In this document: positions 1 through 12,252 of the stretch, in pieces
How the letters are laid out: each line of letters begins with the position of its first letter
Numbering within the stretch: position 1 is the first letter of the stretch
NCBI GenBank assembly: GCA_024752435.1
Contig: CP103024.1
Location: forward strand, 806,001 to 870,000
Direction: 5' to 3'
Source of the DNA: Allantophomopsis cytisporea
Lineage: Eukaryota; Ascomycota; Leotiomycetes; Phacidiales; Phacidiaceae
DNA: 64,000 bases
Notes under the pieces: model-generated
The model's input: the letters and a program-made list of their open reading frames with translations, nothing else
Database searches by the model: none
Told to the model about the DNA's origin: nothing
Position numbers and translations under genes: made by a program

Positions 1-182
1 TGGGCACTTAAAGTACGGAACGTTAGCAGGGCAAGTTTCGCTAGTGCAGAGATAATGGATTTATAACCTCGTCATTTTGCCATTCCCTTGATCTCTTGTA
101 CATAGCTTCTCACGTCAACATACTTATCAGGTCGAAGATACTCCTCGGTCCGTCTTGCGAGGTACGAGGACAATTATCAATA

Positions 183-1661
183 ATGGAGCGCCTCTACGAC
201 TTCATCTTGGGCAATCGTTCTTCGCCCACCTCTCCGCCCCCATACCTACTGCGCATTCGCTCGTCACGCACCTTCATCCTGTCAACTATCTGTATCGCTG
301 TCTTCACCGACATTTTCCTTTATGGCATCATCGTTCCTGTGATACCCTTCGCGCTATCCTCTCGCGTAGGAATTCCTGAGAATGAAGTCCAGCGTTGGGT
401 ATCTGTCCTCCTTGCCGTTTATGGTGCTGCCCTGTTGGTTGGCAGTCCAATTTCAGGCTGGTATGCCGACAGGTCACAGAGCAGGCGTGCGCCTTTGCTG
501 ATTGGGCTGTTAGCGCTGGCGGGTGCAACGGTCATGCTTTGTCTAGCCAGGACAATAGTGCTTCTGATTGTGGGGAGGTTGCTGCAGGGCTTCAGTGCGG
601 CCATAGTATGGACGACAGGATCAGCATTACTTGTGGATACCGTAGGGCAAGCGGAAGTGGGACAGACTATGGGATATGTGAGCTTGAGTATGTCTCTGGC
701 ATATCTCGTTGCGCCGCTGCTTGGTGGTGTGGTGTATGAGAAGTCCGGCTACTATCCTGTGTTTTATATGGCCTTTGGAGTCATTGCGTTGGATATCCTG
801 CTGCGTTTGTTGCTGGTTGAAAAGAAGATTGCTTTGTTATGGGCTGAGCCCGAAGAGAAAGGTGTTGCGGTTGGCACAGGGTATGGAACAACAACTGCGA
901 TAACACAGCCGGAGGAAGAGAAGCCGCGGAACAGATATACGAGGTTTCCACCTATCATTAGCCTGCTCACCTCGAAACGCCTACTTGCTGCTCTGTGGGG
1001 TTGCGTCGTGCAATCGTCGCTCATGACATCCTTCGATTCCGTTGTGCCTCTGTTCGTCGAAGAAACATTCCACTGGGGCTCTGTAGGGGCTGGTCTAATC
1101 TTCTTGACCCTGGTAGTCCCTTCTGTCGTAGCACCAGTGGTAGGCAATATCGCTGACAGACAAGGACCACGTTGGCTGGTAGTGTTCGGTTTTACGCTGG
1201 CCCTCCCGTTCTGGGTGCTTCTTCGCCTTGTCACCACAAATACCATCAACCAGAAAGTGCTTTTTTGTGCACTTCTCACAATGATCGGCATCTGTCTCAC
1301 CACCGGTATGACACCGCTCATGGCAGAAATTACCTACGTTGTTGAGGCCAAGGAGAAGAAACAGCCGGGGGTCTTTGGCAAGAAAGGGGCATATGCACAG
1401 GCATATGGACTGTTTGTGGGTGCTTTTGCTGCAGGCAGTATGATAGGGCCGCTGTGGGGTGGATTCGTGAACCAATACGCCGGCTGGGGTACAATGACTT
1501 GGACATTGGGATTGTTCGGAGTTACAGGGGCTGTGCCGGCGCTTATATATACTGGAGGCTTGATCACGGAAAAGAATGCTAAAAGTGGGAAGGAGAGAGC
1601 AATTATGGCGCCTGAAGAAACGCCACAGGATTTGAGGACAGATGAGAAGCTTAATGTATAA
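183..1661 (+). CDS. MFS transporter, DHA1 / vesicular-amine-transporter-like
   Basis: Single-exon gene of 492 aa. It encodes an integral membrane transporter of the major facilitator superfamily, drug:H+ antiporter-1 type, expected to use a proton gradient to export or sequester a small molecule. About 12 hydrophobic segments are visible, split by a hydrophilic loop near residues 225-260. The first segment carries an Asp (FTDIFLYGIIVPVIPF), as in vesicular amine transporters, and motif A is clear in the loop after TM2 (GWYADRSQSRR). I chose the ATG at 183 over an in-frame ATG at 96 because homologues begin shortly before the first TM and the extra 29 residues look unlike protein; that choice is inference. 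The substrate cannot be told from sequence. It converges on the CTNNBL1 gene downstream. Confidence 0.85.
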   Translation: MERLYDFILGNRSSPTSPPPYLLRIRSSRTFILSTICIAVFTDIFLYGIIVPVIPFALSSRVGIPENEVQRWVSVLLAVYGAALLVGSPISGWYADRSQSRRAPLLIGLLALAGATVMLCLARTIVLLIVGRLLQGFSAAIVWTTGSALLVDTVGQAEVGQTMGYVSLSMSLAYLVAPLLGGVVYEKSGYYPVFYMAFGVIALDILLRLLLVEKKIALLWAEPEEKGVAVGTGYGTTTAITQPEEEKPRNRYTRFPPIISLLTSKRLLAALWGCVVQSSLMTSFDSVVPLFVEETFHWGSVGAGLIFLTLVVPSVVAPVVGNIADRQGPRWLVVFGFTLALPFWVLLRLVTTNTINQKVLFCALLTMIGICLTTGMTPLMAEITYVVEAKEKKQPGVFGKKGAYAQAYGLFVGAFAAGSMIGPLWGGFVNQYAGWGTMTWTLGLFGVTGAVPALIYTGGLITEKNAKSGKERAIMAPEETPQDLRTDEKLNV

Positions 1662-2506
1662 ATGAACTATGATACAGTCGGGAATTATGATGTTTCTGGA
1701 AACTCTCCACTAGATGAAAGGACTTACTTAGATACCGATACTATAAACAAAAACAAAAACAAAAACAAAAACAAAAACAAAACAAACAACTCAATCTTTT
1801 CACACATTGATCTACCCATTAAGGAGGTCCCATATCATGAAATCTAATTGAGTCAATCAGGAAGAAAAGAATAAGATGTTATAAGAAATATATAAAAACG
1901 AAGAACAAAAAAGCCAGGGGGGGAGAGAATTGACCAATGCAAGTGTTTGGTTTATTTGTTCATATATGGTTTTTGGTGAGGCAAGTTGTTGTGTTGCTCA
2001 TTTTCATCAGTCACTTCAGGCATGAATGACTCAGGAGTTTTCTTGAAATCTTCACATAAATGATTCAGGAAGCCGGGGATGTTAGGAAATGCATCACGCG
2101 GATATTTACATATTAATGGGCAGCTTTCAATTAGCAAGTGCAACTACTACATTGTGGTTATGAATGTAGAGAATCACGCTATGTACATATTTGCATAACT
2201 CCTTTTCTCCTGTTAACCAATCATTTATGGGATACATATTCACACGTGTATGTCTTGGTTTCTGTATATCACGCATGACGATTGTGAAATCTTGGGAAGA
2301 ATTGGAAGATCGATAAACATAATATCACTTCAATTTTCCTAATATGCAGGCGAGTTGGGAACTGAAAAATGGAATCAAGTCCGCGTTGCAACACCCATTC
2401 GGCATGAATTCCTTAAGCTTGTCAGGTGAAGCATTACATAATGTACTATATATGATCTCGATTACATTATGCCTGACATTATTCATTTTGTTGAAACTAT
2501 GTCAAG
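1662..2506. other. Convergent intergenic region (MFS / CTNNBL1)
   Basis: Holds the 3' ends of two convergent genes and the AAAAAC microsatellite. A 63-codon minus-strand ORF at 1952-2143 has a protein-like composition but no recognised family and is treated only as a possible remnant. Nothing else is supported. Confidence 0.5.
1746..1790. repeat. A-rich AAAAAC simple repeat
   Basis: About five tandem copies of a six-base AAAAAC unit, degenerating at the 3' side, lie about 85 bases past the MFS stop codon in its likely 3' UTR. This is a slippage-type microsatellite with no evident function. Confidence 0.8.
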
Positions 2507-4415
2507 CTATGTAAGGAATTGCATTAAGGTATTCAGCATATCACGCGTCTCTTTCTCTTCATCCGTCTCTGCATCCTCCATGGTATCGAGTTGTTCTGCG
2601 CAGGTTAGCCAAATTCATAAGTTGGGGACACAAGAAACATACCTTGCAGAGTGGACTTCACAAGCGCCAAAGTCTCGTCCCTGTCTGCCAATAATCCCTG
2701 AATATGTCTACTTGCCCCCTCATCCTCAGCAACTAACCAAGCCAAAACCACATCACAAGTTTGCAGGCAGAACAATCCAACATCCAATCTTCTCGATAGC
2801 CACTCATCAGCCATTTCCTCCCTCTCCTCTGCATCCATGACCTTCTGCTCCACACGAATTTGTTCTTCAACCACGGCTACTCTGCCGGCATACTCTCTTC
2901 TGAGCTTCACCAACTTTCCGATCTTCTCATACTCCTTCTCCACAAACTTCGCAAGTGTTCTGATCCTGCCGGCACTCTCTGCTGGTAGAAGACGTAATAA
3001 CGCTGAGAAGATTCCCAAAAGATGTTCCGTTGTTTGCCCATCCTGAGACTTCTTCATAAACATGCTGAAAAGCACCTTCAGACCTCCCGCTTCCACGAGT
3101 TGTTCGCAGACTGCGGCACCACTTTGGCCTCCCACAGCATGATCAACCAGGCGTAACGCACGCGACTTACTCATCTTGCCTTCGCGAATCATGATCAGTG
3201 CTAGCTCGATCCCCTCCGCCTCGAGAAACTTAGTCTTCCCTTCGGGCTCGTCCACCACGCATGTCAGGCAGTCGAAGATGTTTTCCACAAATTCCTCTTC
3301 TTCGGTTCCTTTAGCTGGATCACGTTTACGGTAGGCAGCAAGGATTTGGAGGAGGAGATCGACGCCATTGAGAGATGTGAGGTGTGTACGATTAAGTTTA
3401 GAGGACTGTAGGAGGATGGCGAGGACCTCGGCTGCGTATTGCTTGTTCTGGGATACCGGGGATTCTTTCTTTGGAATGCGGTCGAGAAGCCAGTTAAGGA
3501 CTTTTGTATCTTTTCCAATCTTCTCTGCCAACGATGGCCTTGAGGCTAGGTTCTCTAAAACACTCAAAGCATGATATACACCACTTCGATCCGATTCAGT
3601 TTTCTCATCGAAGCGGGAGAAATTCGATACTAAAAGGTCCAAAAGGTCGGCGTCGATCATGGCATCAACAATGAAATTCCACTGTTCCTCTTCAGCCTCT
3701 ACGTCTTCGTCTGTCAACTCGCTGATAATTTCAATTGCGTCGATAGCAATGTCTGTATTCTCGTGCGCGAGCAAGCTGACCAACGAAGCCACACATCCCA
3801 GTTTCGCAAACTCCTCATATAACTCTGGGTGTTCAGCTAATATGGAAAGCGCCTTAATATCCGCATCCAGATCTGCTTCTGAGCCCATAAACTTGTGTGG
3901 GTCATTCTCGAACTTGGCACGAAGTTCTGCATTCTTCGAGATGCGCTTTTCGAAATTCAAGGCGAGCTTGCGAACCCAGGCTGAATCAATCTTTTCAGGT
4001 ATTATTTCGGGACCTTCTTGATCTTCCATGTAATCCAATATTTCTGATTCATCTTTCGTGATTCCACCGCCAAAAAATCGGCCTTCTTCGTCATCAGGGA
4101 TATCGGGGCCATAGTCTTCATCGTCGTCAGGTGGTGGTGCTGGGCCAGCTTCTAAATCATCGTCATCTTCTACTACTGCTGACTTTCCATTGCCTTTCGA
4201 AGTCCCATTTTGCGACAGTTTCGCAGCTTTGTAGATCTCATCTAAGCCAGAGTTAGCAATTGCGAAGTAATAAGCAACTCAGGACTAACTTGGATCGCGA
4301 GTCGTATCTAGTTTACGTTTATTGCCTGGAACTGCCGGTTTCTGAAAATTTGAGCCCCATCCTTGTATGTTTTCAGCAGAGAACTTACTTTAAACAAGTC
4401 ATCAATGCTTGTCAT
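2507..4415 (-). CDS. CTNNBL1: Beta-catenin-like protein 1 (CTNNBL1), spliceosome-associated armadillo protein
   Basis: Four exons on the minus strand: 4389-4415, 4290-4341, 2643-4241 and 2507-2595, giving 588 aa. The family is a nuclear armadillo-repeat protein that binds the Prp19/CDC5L complex and nuclear localisation signals of splicing factors. The protein opens MTSIDDLFK, then a basic NKRKLD stretch, an acidic Asp/Glu-rich and Pro-rich segment, and the conserved core (ALNFEKRISKN, ENDPHKFMGSEADLD, HENTDIAIDAIEIISELTD, YAAEVLAILLQ, LDVGLFCLQ). The core matches human CTNNBL1 closely in order and spacing. The first two introns (47 and 48 nt) and the last (47 nt) have GT-AG ends; the last adds a Glu/Asp-rich tail ending QFLT. 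Reading the large exon alone would lose both termini. It is divergent from the F-box gene (461 bp between starts). Confidence 0.92.
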
Positions 4416-4876
4416 GGTGCGCTTGATGTGGTCTCTTCCGTGGTATAGGTTGATCGATGAGCTTCACGGTTACCCTTCATGCGAATGGAAGGAACGAAGT
4501 AGGTGCGGGAATAGCACTGATTTATGTCAAAACACAGTGTTATCTTAAAGAGTACTTTGAGCTGTGAAGTTTTCTCTGTCAAGATATTTACTAGGTATTT
4601 ACAGGCTGGCTGCGGCGAGGCTGAGAGTTGGAACAAACGCGCTACATGGACAGGCTGATTAGGAGCCAATCAGAATTGATGTCCTCAAGAAACCTTTTAC
4701 CGTACAAGGGAACATCTCAATTAGCATCACGTGATCACGCGCCGCCCGCTACGTCTATGACTTGCTTACGATACGAGAACATATCATGTCCACAAAAAAT
4801 CTTGGAACTGCAATTATTGCACAACAGTTTGGTTGTTCAAACTATCGTATGAATGTGATCGCCAAAGATCATCACC
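4416..4876. promoter_or_regulatory. Divergent promoter region, CTNNBL1 / F-box gene
   Basis: 461 bp between the start codons of two divergent genes, so it must hold both core promoters and 5' UTRs. I see no strong known operator. Short ORFs here are not convincing. Confidence 0.5.
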
Positions 4877-6788
4877 ATGTCCAGCTCACAGCCGGTTCGT
4901 GGTGAAGAAGGCTTGAATCCTTTGGAGCGTGGTGCCAAACGTTACCGCGATAAAAAATATGAGTTTGCATTGCAAGCTTTTGATGAGGTAGGATATCTCA
5001 TTAGATTTTTCTTATTCTTGTGCGTTACTCTCATCTCGTATTGGGTCAACATAATCCGTATTCATTGTGACATTCCAACTGACTCACCACAGGCAGTGAG
5101 TATTAGCACGGGTCATATGCTGGTAACGGCATTGGATCATAGAGCTGCGACATATGAGAAGATGAATGAACATAAGAAAGCCCTAAAAGATTCAAAGGCC
5201 ATGATAGAGGAGCAACCGACGTGCTCAAAAGGCTACTTACGATCGGGCAAGATTTTAGAGCTTTGGGAGAAACCAGCTCTTGCTCTACAGATTTATGAAC
5301 TTGGGCTGAAACGAGTCAAGGTTGGCGAGGACAACAAACGGCCGGTTGGTTTCTAAGTATAACACAATACTTTCAATAATTCTAACAGCATATAGATGCT
5401 TCAAGCGATGTATGCTAAGCTGCGTCAAAAGCAAAACCCCGAGGAGACGTTCGATCCGTTAGTGATGTTGCCTCCAGAGCTGGCACAAATGGTCGCTCAA
5501 TACTTGGACATGCGCAGCAGAGTCCTGTGTCTTTGTGTTTCAAAACCGTGGAAGAAATTCCTTGAAGGGTGTCCGAAACTTTGGACCAATTTCGATACAC
5601 GAAAAGCCAAACGCCCAATCACGTTAAAATCGTTGAAAGCGTTCCTGCAACGCGCAGACGGCTCGGTGGAGCGAGCATGTGTGAGCTTGTATTCAGCGGG
5701 AGCCGGATTTGACACCAACAGGCTCACATATTTGCTCAAACACAGCAAGAAGCTAACGCATCTGGAGATAGTGAGAGGAGGGTTTGTTGGTGAATTACTG
5801 ACAAACTCTTTGAAATTCACATCGAGCTTAACCACTCTTGTTATTGCGTCAAGCCAAGTCCATCTTCCTTATATCAAGTCCATCCTCGATGCTTGTCCAC
5901 AGATGGTAACTGCTGAATTCAAAAATGTTATGTACAAACCCCCATCCGCAGCTCACCGGAGCGCAATCCTTGGGGAATGGCCCAGGTGTAAAAATCTAGA
6001 AAAATTATGGATGAATAGTCTAGAGTACAGGCCCAAGGTTCCACATGCAGCTGTGGTGAGTCTTGCCTTAAATACACTCTGTACCAAAGTGTTTCATGAT
6101 GCTAATGAGTGGTTTTCAGGATGCAATAATGGCAGCAACGCCGAAGATGAGACATTTCCTTTTTAACGGCTGGACCATTGAACACCAACCTAGCCTAGTG
6201 ATTAGATTTGACTTGGCTTGGCCGCACCTTGAAACCCTCGATCTGGACCGTTCAAGTATCGAGACGATACCGCAGTTACCTCATAGTCTCCGACACCTGT
6301 ACCTAGCCTGCACTCTTATGCCACGTAGATGGCCACCTCATGCTCCTCCAGACTTCAACATGCTCCCAAATCTAGAAACCCTTAGTGTCAGCGATGTCGA
6401 TACCCATTTTATTGGGCGCCTCATTCAAGCCGGCGTAGAATCCTCTACTCTCAAGTCTTTACAGTTTGCGGATATCGAGAGATTTATACCTCCGGTTTGC
6501 GAAAGCGTAGAAGACCTAGCAATCACGTATTCCAGTTGGGATGACTCCGATCTACGATGTATACTCCAGGCGTTTCCAAATCTTAGGCATATTGACTTTT
6601 CCCAAACACAGATCACAGGGAGCTTGGTCAGAGAGATCCTGACCCGGGAGGAGAACAAAGTGGTATATCTGCGACTCTATGGTTGTGACAAGTTGAGCCC
6701 TGATGCCCTTGAGTTTGCAAGGTCGATGGGAGTCATCGTAGACTTAAGGCATGGAGCGCCTTTACTTGGTACTTTTCTTGGTAGGTAG
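4877..6788 (+). CDS. pof3: TPR / F-box / LRR protein, Pof3-Dia2 type (SCF substrate receptor)
   Basis: Four exons: 4877-4987, 5093-5344, 5396-6055 and 6120-6788, giving 563 aa. Known role of the family (S. pombe Pof3, budding yeast Dia2): substrate receptor of an SCF ubiquitin ligase acting in replication-fork stability and genome integrity. The N-terminus has TPR-like helices (ALQAFDE, then ALDHRAATYEKMNEHKKALKDS). An F-box follows near residues 142-185 (LPPELAQMVAQYLDMRSR ... LWTNFD), then leucine-rich repeats to the C-terminus (LETLDLDRSSIETIPQLP, LRHIDFSQTQITG, VVYLRLYGCDKLS). This TPR-F-box-LRR order is diagnostic. The first intron is 105 nt, a multiple of three with no stop, so it can be misread as coding. 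The second donor (GTTGGT) is weak, making that junction the least certain. Confidence 0.85.
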
Positions 6789-7067
6789 GATTTCTAGACA
6801 AGGGTCATGGATTTTTTTTAGTTGGATAGCATTCAATATGGACGTCAATGAAGTCAGAGGTGTAAATCATAGCGGGTATCGGGCGCTGTTGGATACGATA
6901 TTTATTTCACAGTAAATATATAGCGATGACAGGAAGAATATTGGGTAATGTATGCATTCATCGTACACTGTAAAAACAATGAAACCGGGTATCTAAATCT
7001 AAACTCGTAATCCTAAACGCCAGCAACCATGGAGGGGCGTTTCCTGCACACCTCTGCCTCGTACACT

Positions 7068-7631
7068 CTACTCATACATGCCACCAAAACCGTGGCTCCT
7101 CCTCCGTCTCTCAAGCACACAGCTACCCCGTCTCCGTGACCCCTTAAGCTCCTTCTCGGCATCCATGAGGCGGGTCTGCACCCACATGCGATACCGGTTA
7201 TCGTTCTTGACACTCTCACAGTTCAGGAGATCCGTCAATGTCGTCTTGATCTGCTGATTGACATGCATCAGCTTCTCCTCTTCCTCCTCGACCTCGTGCA
7301 CGATGCTCTCGTCGAGGATCGGCGGTAATGAGAATCGGCGAGCGCGGGACTCCTGCGCTGCTGAGAACTGGGCCGTTGAGAAGCCCGCTGTTGTGAAGCG
7401 TTGCGAGGGGGATTCGGGGGATGAGGACAGGCTCGTGCTGGATGATGAGGATGATGAGCTACTGCGGTGGCTGCGTGACCCTGGTGACGATGTGCGTGGG
7501 TGTGTTGGCTGGCTGGCGATGGCTTGGAGATGCTTTTGGAGTGCATCTTGTTGACTGTGGAGGAGGAGATATTTTTGGAGGGTGAAGGCCCGTTCAGGCG
7601 ACTTCTGTGTCGGGCTGGATATTATCGACAT
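7068..7631 (-). CDS. Ser-rich hypothetical protein
   Basis: Single-exon minus-strand gene of 187 aa; family not recognised. The start at 7631 is chosen because the protein-like sequence begins at MSIISSPTQKSPERAF, while the in-frame extension upstream looks like UTR. An N-terminal helix (RAFTLQKYLLLHSQQDALQKHLQAIA) is followed by a low-complexity Ser stretch around residues 50-75. A short RRFSLPP motif could be a basophilic-kinase or 14-3-3 site. Next come an acidic run (EVEEEEEKLMH) and a helical segment (IKTTLTDLLNCESVKND, MWVQTRLMDAEKEL), with a basic Arg-rich tail. There is no signal peptide or membrane segment. The helical ends suggest a small, mostly disordered, probably regulatory protein; that is inference. 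It converges with the F-box gene. Confidence 0.6.
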   Translation of the reverse strand: MSIISSPTQKSPERAFTLQKYLLLHSQQDALQKHLQAIASQPTHPRTSSPGSRSHRSSSSSSSSSTSLSSSPESPSQRFTTAGFSTAQFSAAQESRARRFSLPPILDESIVHEVEEEEEKLMHVNQQIKTTLTDLLNCESVKNDNRYRMWVQTRLMDAEKELKGSRRRGSCVLERRRRSHGFGGMYE

Positions 7632-10600
7632 TGTTGTAGCTTGTTTTGTATTGTATTTCAAATATTTTTCAGAAGACTGTTGGTAACCAGATTCAGAGGG
7701 GTCGTTCCCAATATATATGTGTATATGGATACAAAATAGTCGGAGTGTGGATCGATGTACGAATGGGGAGTTGCCGTGTACAGTAATAGGTCGAGGCTGG
7801 AAACGTGCAATGCGAGGCACAAAGTTTCTTATTCTTGTCTCTCTTTCGTGCTTCGTCTTATCTTGTTACGTTTTCGCCGTACAAGGTGATAATAGCTCAA
7901 CTGCTTTGCGTGGATAGCTTGAAGGGGAGCCTATACAGTAAACGAAGAGGTTCTGTCCGGTGTCTAGAATCCAAAGGTGCTTTTGACTTTCTTGGTCGTG
8001 AGCAATGATTGGCAGCTGTCCTCTGATAGGTTCTTTGATCGTCGATAAGAACAGGAGTGTAATTGAGGGGTTTTTGTTTAGTGTGGCGATGGGGGGAATA
8101 TGCTTCAATAGCGATTCATAAACCGGTCAAGCGTACTTGGTAGATGGAGTGGCAGTGTGGATATTGGGAGTCTGGATTCGTGCTTTGAAGTACGATACTG
8201 TAGGAAGATTCAGGACGTCAGCCACAACTGGGGGATGACCCTCAATAAGTAGTCTCCAAGGTGTGCGTGTGATTGTGTGCTCCCTTTTTCTGCAGGGCAA
8301 GCAAAAGAATACAATCTCGATCTTGATCTTCATTCTCCTTCATGCAACAGCCAGGATTCCAATGCACAGGCCAACTCCAAACTCATCTGATATGCCATTG
8401 ACTTGCTGTGACGTAGAGTCCGGATTGATTCCTCCGTACCCAAGTATGCCTATGTCCTGTTTCGAGTGCCACTTGCATTCCATACCCCACTCCCTTGTGT
8501 GCTTGTTCGAAGTTTTCACTTCAAACGTTGTTATCCCTGTATTTCCCTGCGTCAGTGCATCATATAGTGCGTGTGTCTGTGTGTGTAGTGGTGAATAGGC
8601 ATGTAGGGAAAGACACGGGCCGGTTGAGGTGTGTCCTGTCATTTTCACCCTATGAGTAAGGTATTTATTCTACGGAAGACACCTTATGCTAGGCACTGCT
8701 AGGTATGACTGACTGACTGACTGACTGACTGACCTTTGTCGACGATCCTGGCTTCTCCTGCCGTGTACTGCGTACAGAGATGGATCGGAATAGTCTTTCC
8801 GCTAAGTGAATGTATGAGTATTGCGTTGATTAAAAAAGAGGGAAAAGTAAACAATATGTCAACATTTGTGACTTTTCCCCCTTGATTTGAGTTGTCCTCT
8901 TGTTGTCCAGCGTGACGGAGTAAGGTACCTACCTCTCTACGTTTCTGTCACTTTCTATAGGATCATGATAACCCCCACGGTCAATGAATCATGTTCATAT
9001 GGATCCTCCATACTTGGTACATACTTACAGACAGGAAGTATGTATCGTAGGGAGTTGTTTTGAACATCAATAGCAGCTCATGATTCCTGTCGTGTCCATC
9101 ACCAGTCTGATAATCAACAGCACTGACACTATCGAATGCCTATCTCCTCCATTAGACGATTAAACAAAGCTCACCTTCCACTTGCCGCAAAGTCACCAAA
9201 CCCATTTGACGATCTTCAAAGGATCCACAAAATACCTCTCTACCTTAGTATGTACATATCCCTCATCCCAGCTGTTCATTCCGTAGCGCAGGACACACGT
9301 CTGCACCACACACGCTCAGCGACACGCAGCATGTGGCTCAGTCGCTCTCCCTTACAGCGCACCAGCACATCAACCGGACCTGCAGCACATCACGCAAACT
9401 TGGTAAAACAGCGTCTGCGTGCCCACTTTCCAGCTGCCATGACGCCACACTTGCAGGGTTCGGCTGTGAGCACCGACCCCTGCCCCCACCCGGCCCAAAA
9501 TCCAAGGATCATACGTAACGTAAATCCGCCACACCTGTGCCGTTTCTTGGGGGGAGTAGTAGTGATTGGCAAACCTCCCGCGTTTTCATTCGATTATTCA
9601 GAGCAAGAGCTTGTTCTTCCCTCCCGCTCCGACTCTGCTTCGTATCAAAAGAATCTCGAGCAGCATGATGGCTCGTGTGCTCATCCTACTTGTACACAGT
9701 ATTTCGCTGTGGCTGTGAGGGTGTGCTCTTGATCGGGCGATTGTCCGCTTGGAACCTCGATCTCCATGTCCTTTGCTGTGGCTAATGACGAGGCCAAATC
9801 ACGTGCGTGTTGTACTTTGCCAGCAAGTGAGGCGCACCCATATGTACATACCTACATACATACCTTCCTCGTACTTGTAGATCTTGGGCTCTCGACGGGA
9901 GGAAGGAAACGAGGGGATCGACTTGGGGTTCGGGGTATTGCTGTACTGATATGTGCGTGCTTGTGCAGGTTTTGGTACGCGGCAATATTGAGCCACACTG
10001 TAGTTATCGTTACCCTAACCCTCTCAACCCTTTGAATTTCCATATGGGTATGAGGTATCCATAATGTATCCATCATAAAGAGGCAGGCTCTTCTGATATG
10101 TACGCATTTATCTGCCTATGACAAGGTAAAATTCCTTAGGTCGGATGGCCTCGTAAGCTCTTGAGATATTCAACAATGTTGATACAATATCAGTACAAGG
10201 TGCATCCCTTTCTATTCAACATGTTCGAAAGAGAAGTCTATTTTGTATTTTGGAATGACGCCATGCCAGTCGAGCAGGATGAGCCTCCCCACTCCAACCC
10301 CAGGTATTCATATCATATTAATCCTTCACCTATTGGGAGTATCAGCGCTCACTCAAGTTGATAGCACCCCATACTGTTCATAATGCACCTCATACCGATG
10401 TGGGGGGCTTCTTATAAATTACACTTCACCATACGGAGTACACAATATCGAAATGCTGCTATCATGGACCTTCCCTAGACAGTAATATGAACCCGGTTTG
10501 AGCGAGGAATGTGGATACCTGAGCACATTCAAAAGAAATCTCCACTGCTGCCGATCATCTGTTTCGTCTTGTCGAAACATGACATCGCACTGGTAATCCG

Positions 10601-12252
10601 GGAAGTTGAAACGCTCCCTGCTCGACGAGATTGGAATGTCAAGCTAGCAGGACAGGCGCGTTGTTTATTTCATTCTGATATCATTCGATGAACTGTGCAT
10701 ACCATGTCTGATGATTACTTTTCAGAACCCTTGTGAAATATTATTCACATTTGTCGTGGTGTTGTTATCCGTAAGTGCATGTTTCATACACATTTCTCAT
10801 ATGAGCATACAGAGTAGAGTAGTGGTCTTGTGTGCTTGAGCATGCTGTCTCCTGGGGGCCCATGTAAGAAGGTCTTCTGATGAAACAGCGAAAACAGATT
10901 CAAACCCAATATTCGCCTTTAACCACAGGTCCTGTTTAGGTTCATGGTCAATATTCAAAACCCAAATGCACCAAAGCCTCCCAGTGTTAATGGATCGGTT
11001 AGATGCCACGATACACCCCAAAAATATGAACGCTCAACGCCTGCAGTACAAGGAAACCCGAGCCGATGTCAGAGCGTGCATGTGTAAATTTGACGTGTGC
11101 GGTTGTCGTAAGGTTAGTGCGGTTGCGAAAGATTAACATCACAACGAATAAGGGTCTCTATGGAGAGGCACCGAACTCCAAGTAGAGGAGAGCACACAAC
11201 GTAAGAGCTGATGCGGCTATGTGTCGTGCGGGCTAACAAAATAAAATAATCACGCAACATTTGACAGAGTGTTGTGGCAAGACGGATGATTATTCGTATC
11301 ATGAATACTTGTGGTACGATCTGAGTGACAGGCAAGACCTCATCTTCGAATTTGGTCGTTATTCATACCTCAAGCCTGGTGGAAATTGAAGGAATCCAAC
11401 CACATACGGCTAAAGATCATGTCATTTCCCCACAGTGTCGTGCTCACGTTTTCGGATGTTTTCAGAGGCGTTGTTGGTTGTTGCACCGGGTTGGATTCAC
11501 TGGAATGGTTGTTTGCGGTGTCGTCGGAATTCTCGGACAGCTAAAGTTAGAATGAAGTTGACAGACGCACTACTGTGTATACATACCGCCATCCTTGGAT
11601 CATTGGAATTTATTCGAACTTGCTCCAGTATCCATACATCGTGCTGTAAAGTACGGATATTTCTTTGGGCATCGCAGAGATTCTATGGTCTTGATTTGGT
11701 CCCATGGCACATACGGCTATGATTAGAAACTCAACGAGAATATGTCACCGCCTTTTAAGGGAGAGGTCATTCTAGGACTTCCGCAGGAGAAAAGCTGCGT
11801 AAACAGTTAAGAGTGCGGGGTATAGCTTTCTGGTAACAGATAACATAACCTGAGAAGGTCTGGAGCTTCTTTATGCCTAAACTAAAGTCCAGTCTCCATA
11901 ATGGGCTTGAATAAGAAATTATTGCTGAGCTTGGTCTTGCTTTTCTCTTTTACTGGTGATGAGATCTCGAAATGCATGATTTTTGCACATTCAACAGCAG
12001 ATAAAGTGAATTTTCATAACTTGCAATTGCATTCGATTCGATCCTTGGAATATATTATATTTAACTTAGGACAACAGTCCTTTGAATACGCTCGACAAGA
12101 TGCTGCACCAATGAGACACCATCATGAATTGCTTCGGCTAGAAACGGACTAGTGCAATATCAGACTTGCACATCGACCTGGCCTCAGTTTTTGCACCAGC
12201 CAGTCAAATCTCTACATACATCGACGTTGCGATACAGCAACATGGCTCAATA
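7632..12252. other. Gene-poor 4.6-kb region
   Basis: No protein gene could be supported here on either strand. ORFs are short, lack family resemblance and lack linked exons; the longest is 198 codons at 9136-9732 and is compositionally odd. The region contains a TGAC microsatellite at 8706-8733, TACATACC-like runs near 9840-9870, and a TACGGAGTA element at 10432-10440. It probably includes the promoters and long 5' UTRs of the Ser-rich gene (left) and CEM1 (right). Confidence 0.55.
8706..8733. repeat. TGAC tetranucleotide microsatellite
   Basis: Seven perfect tandem copies of TGAC, in non-coding DNA upstream of the Ser-rich gene. Confidence 0.95.

Noticed and set aside
9136..9732. 198-codon plus-strand ORF
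   Set aside because: His/Pro/Ser-rich, with no domain or consistent splice sites; likely chance reading of C-rich DNA upstream of the Ser-rich gene.
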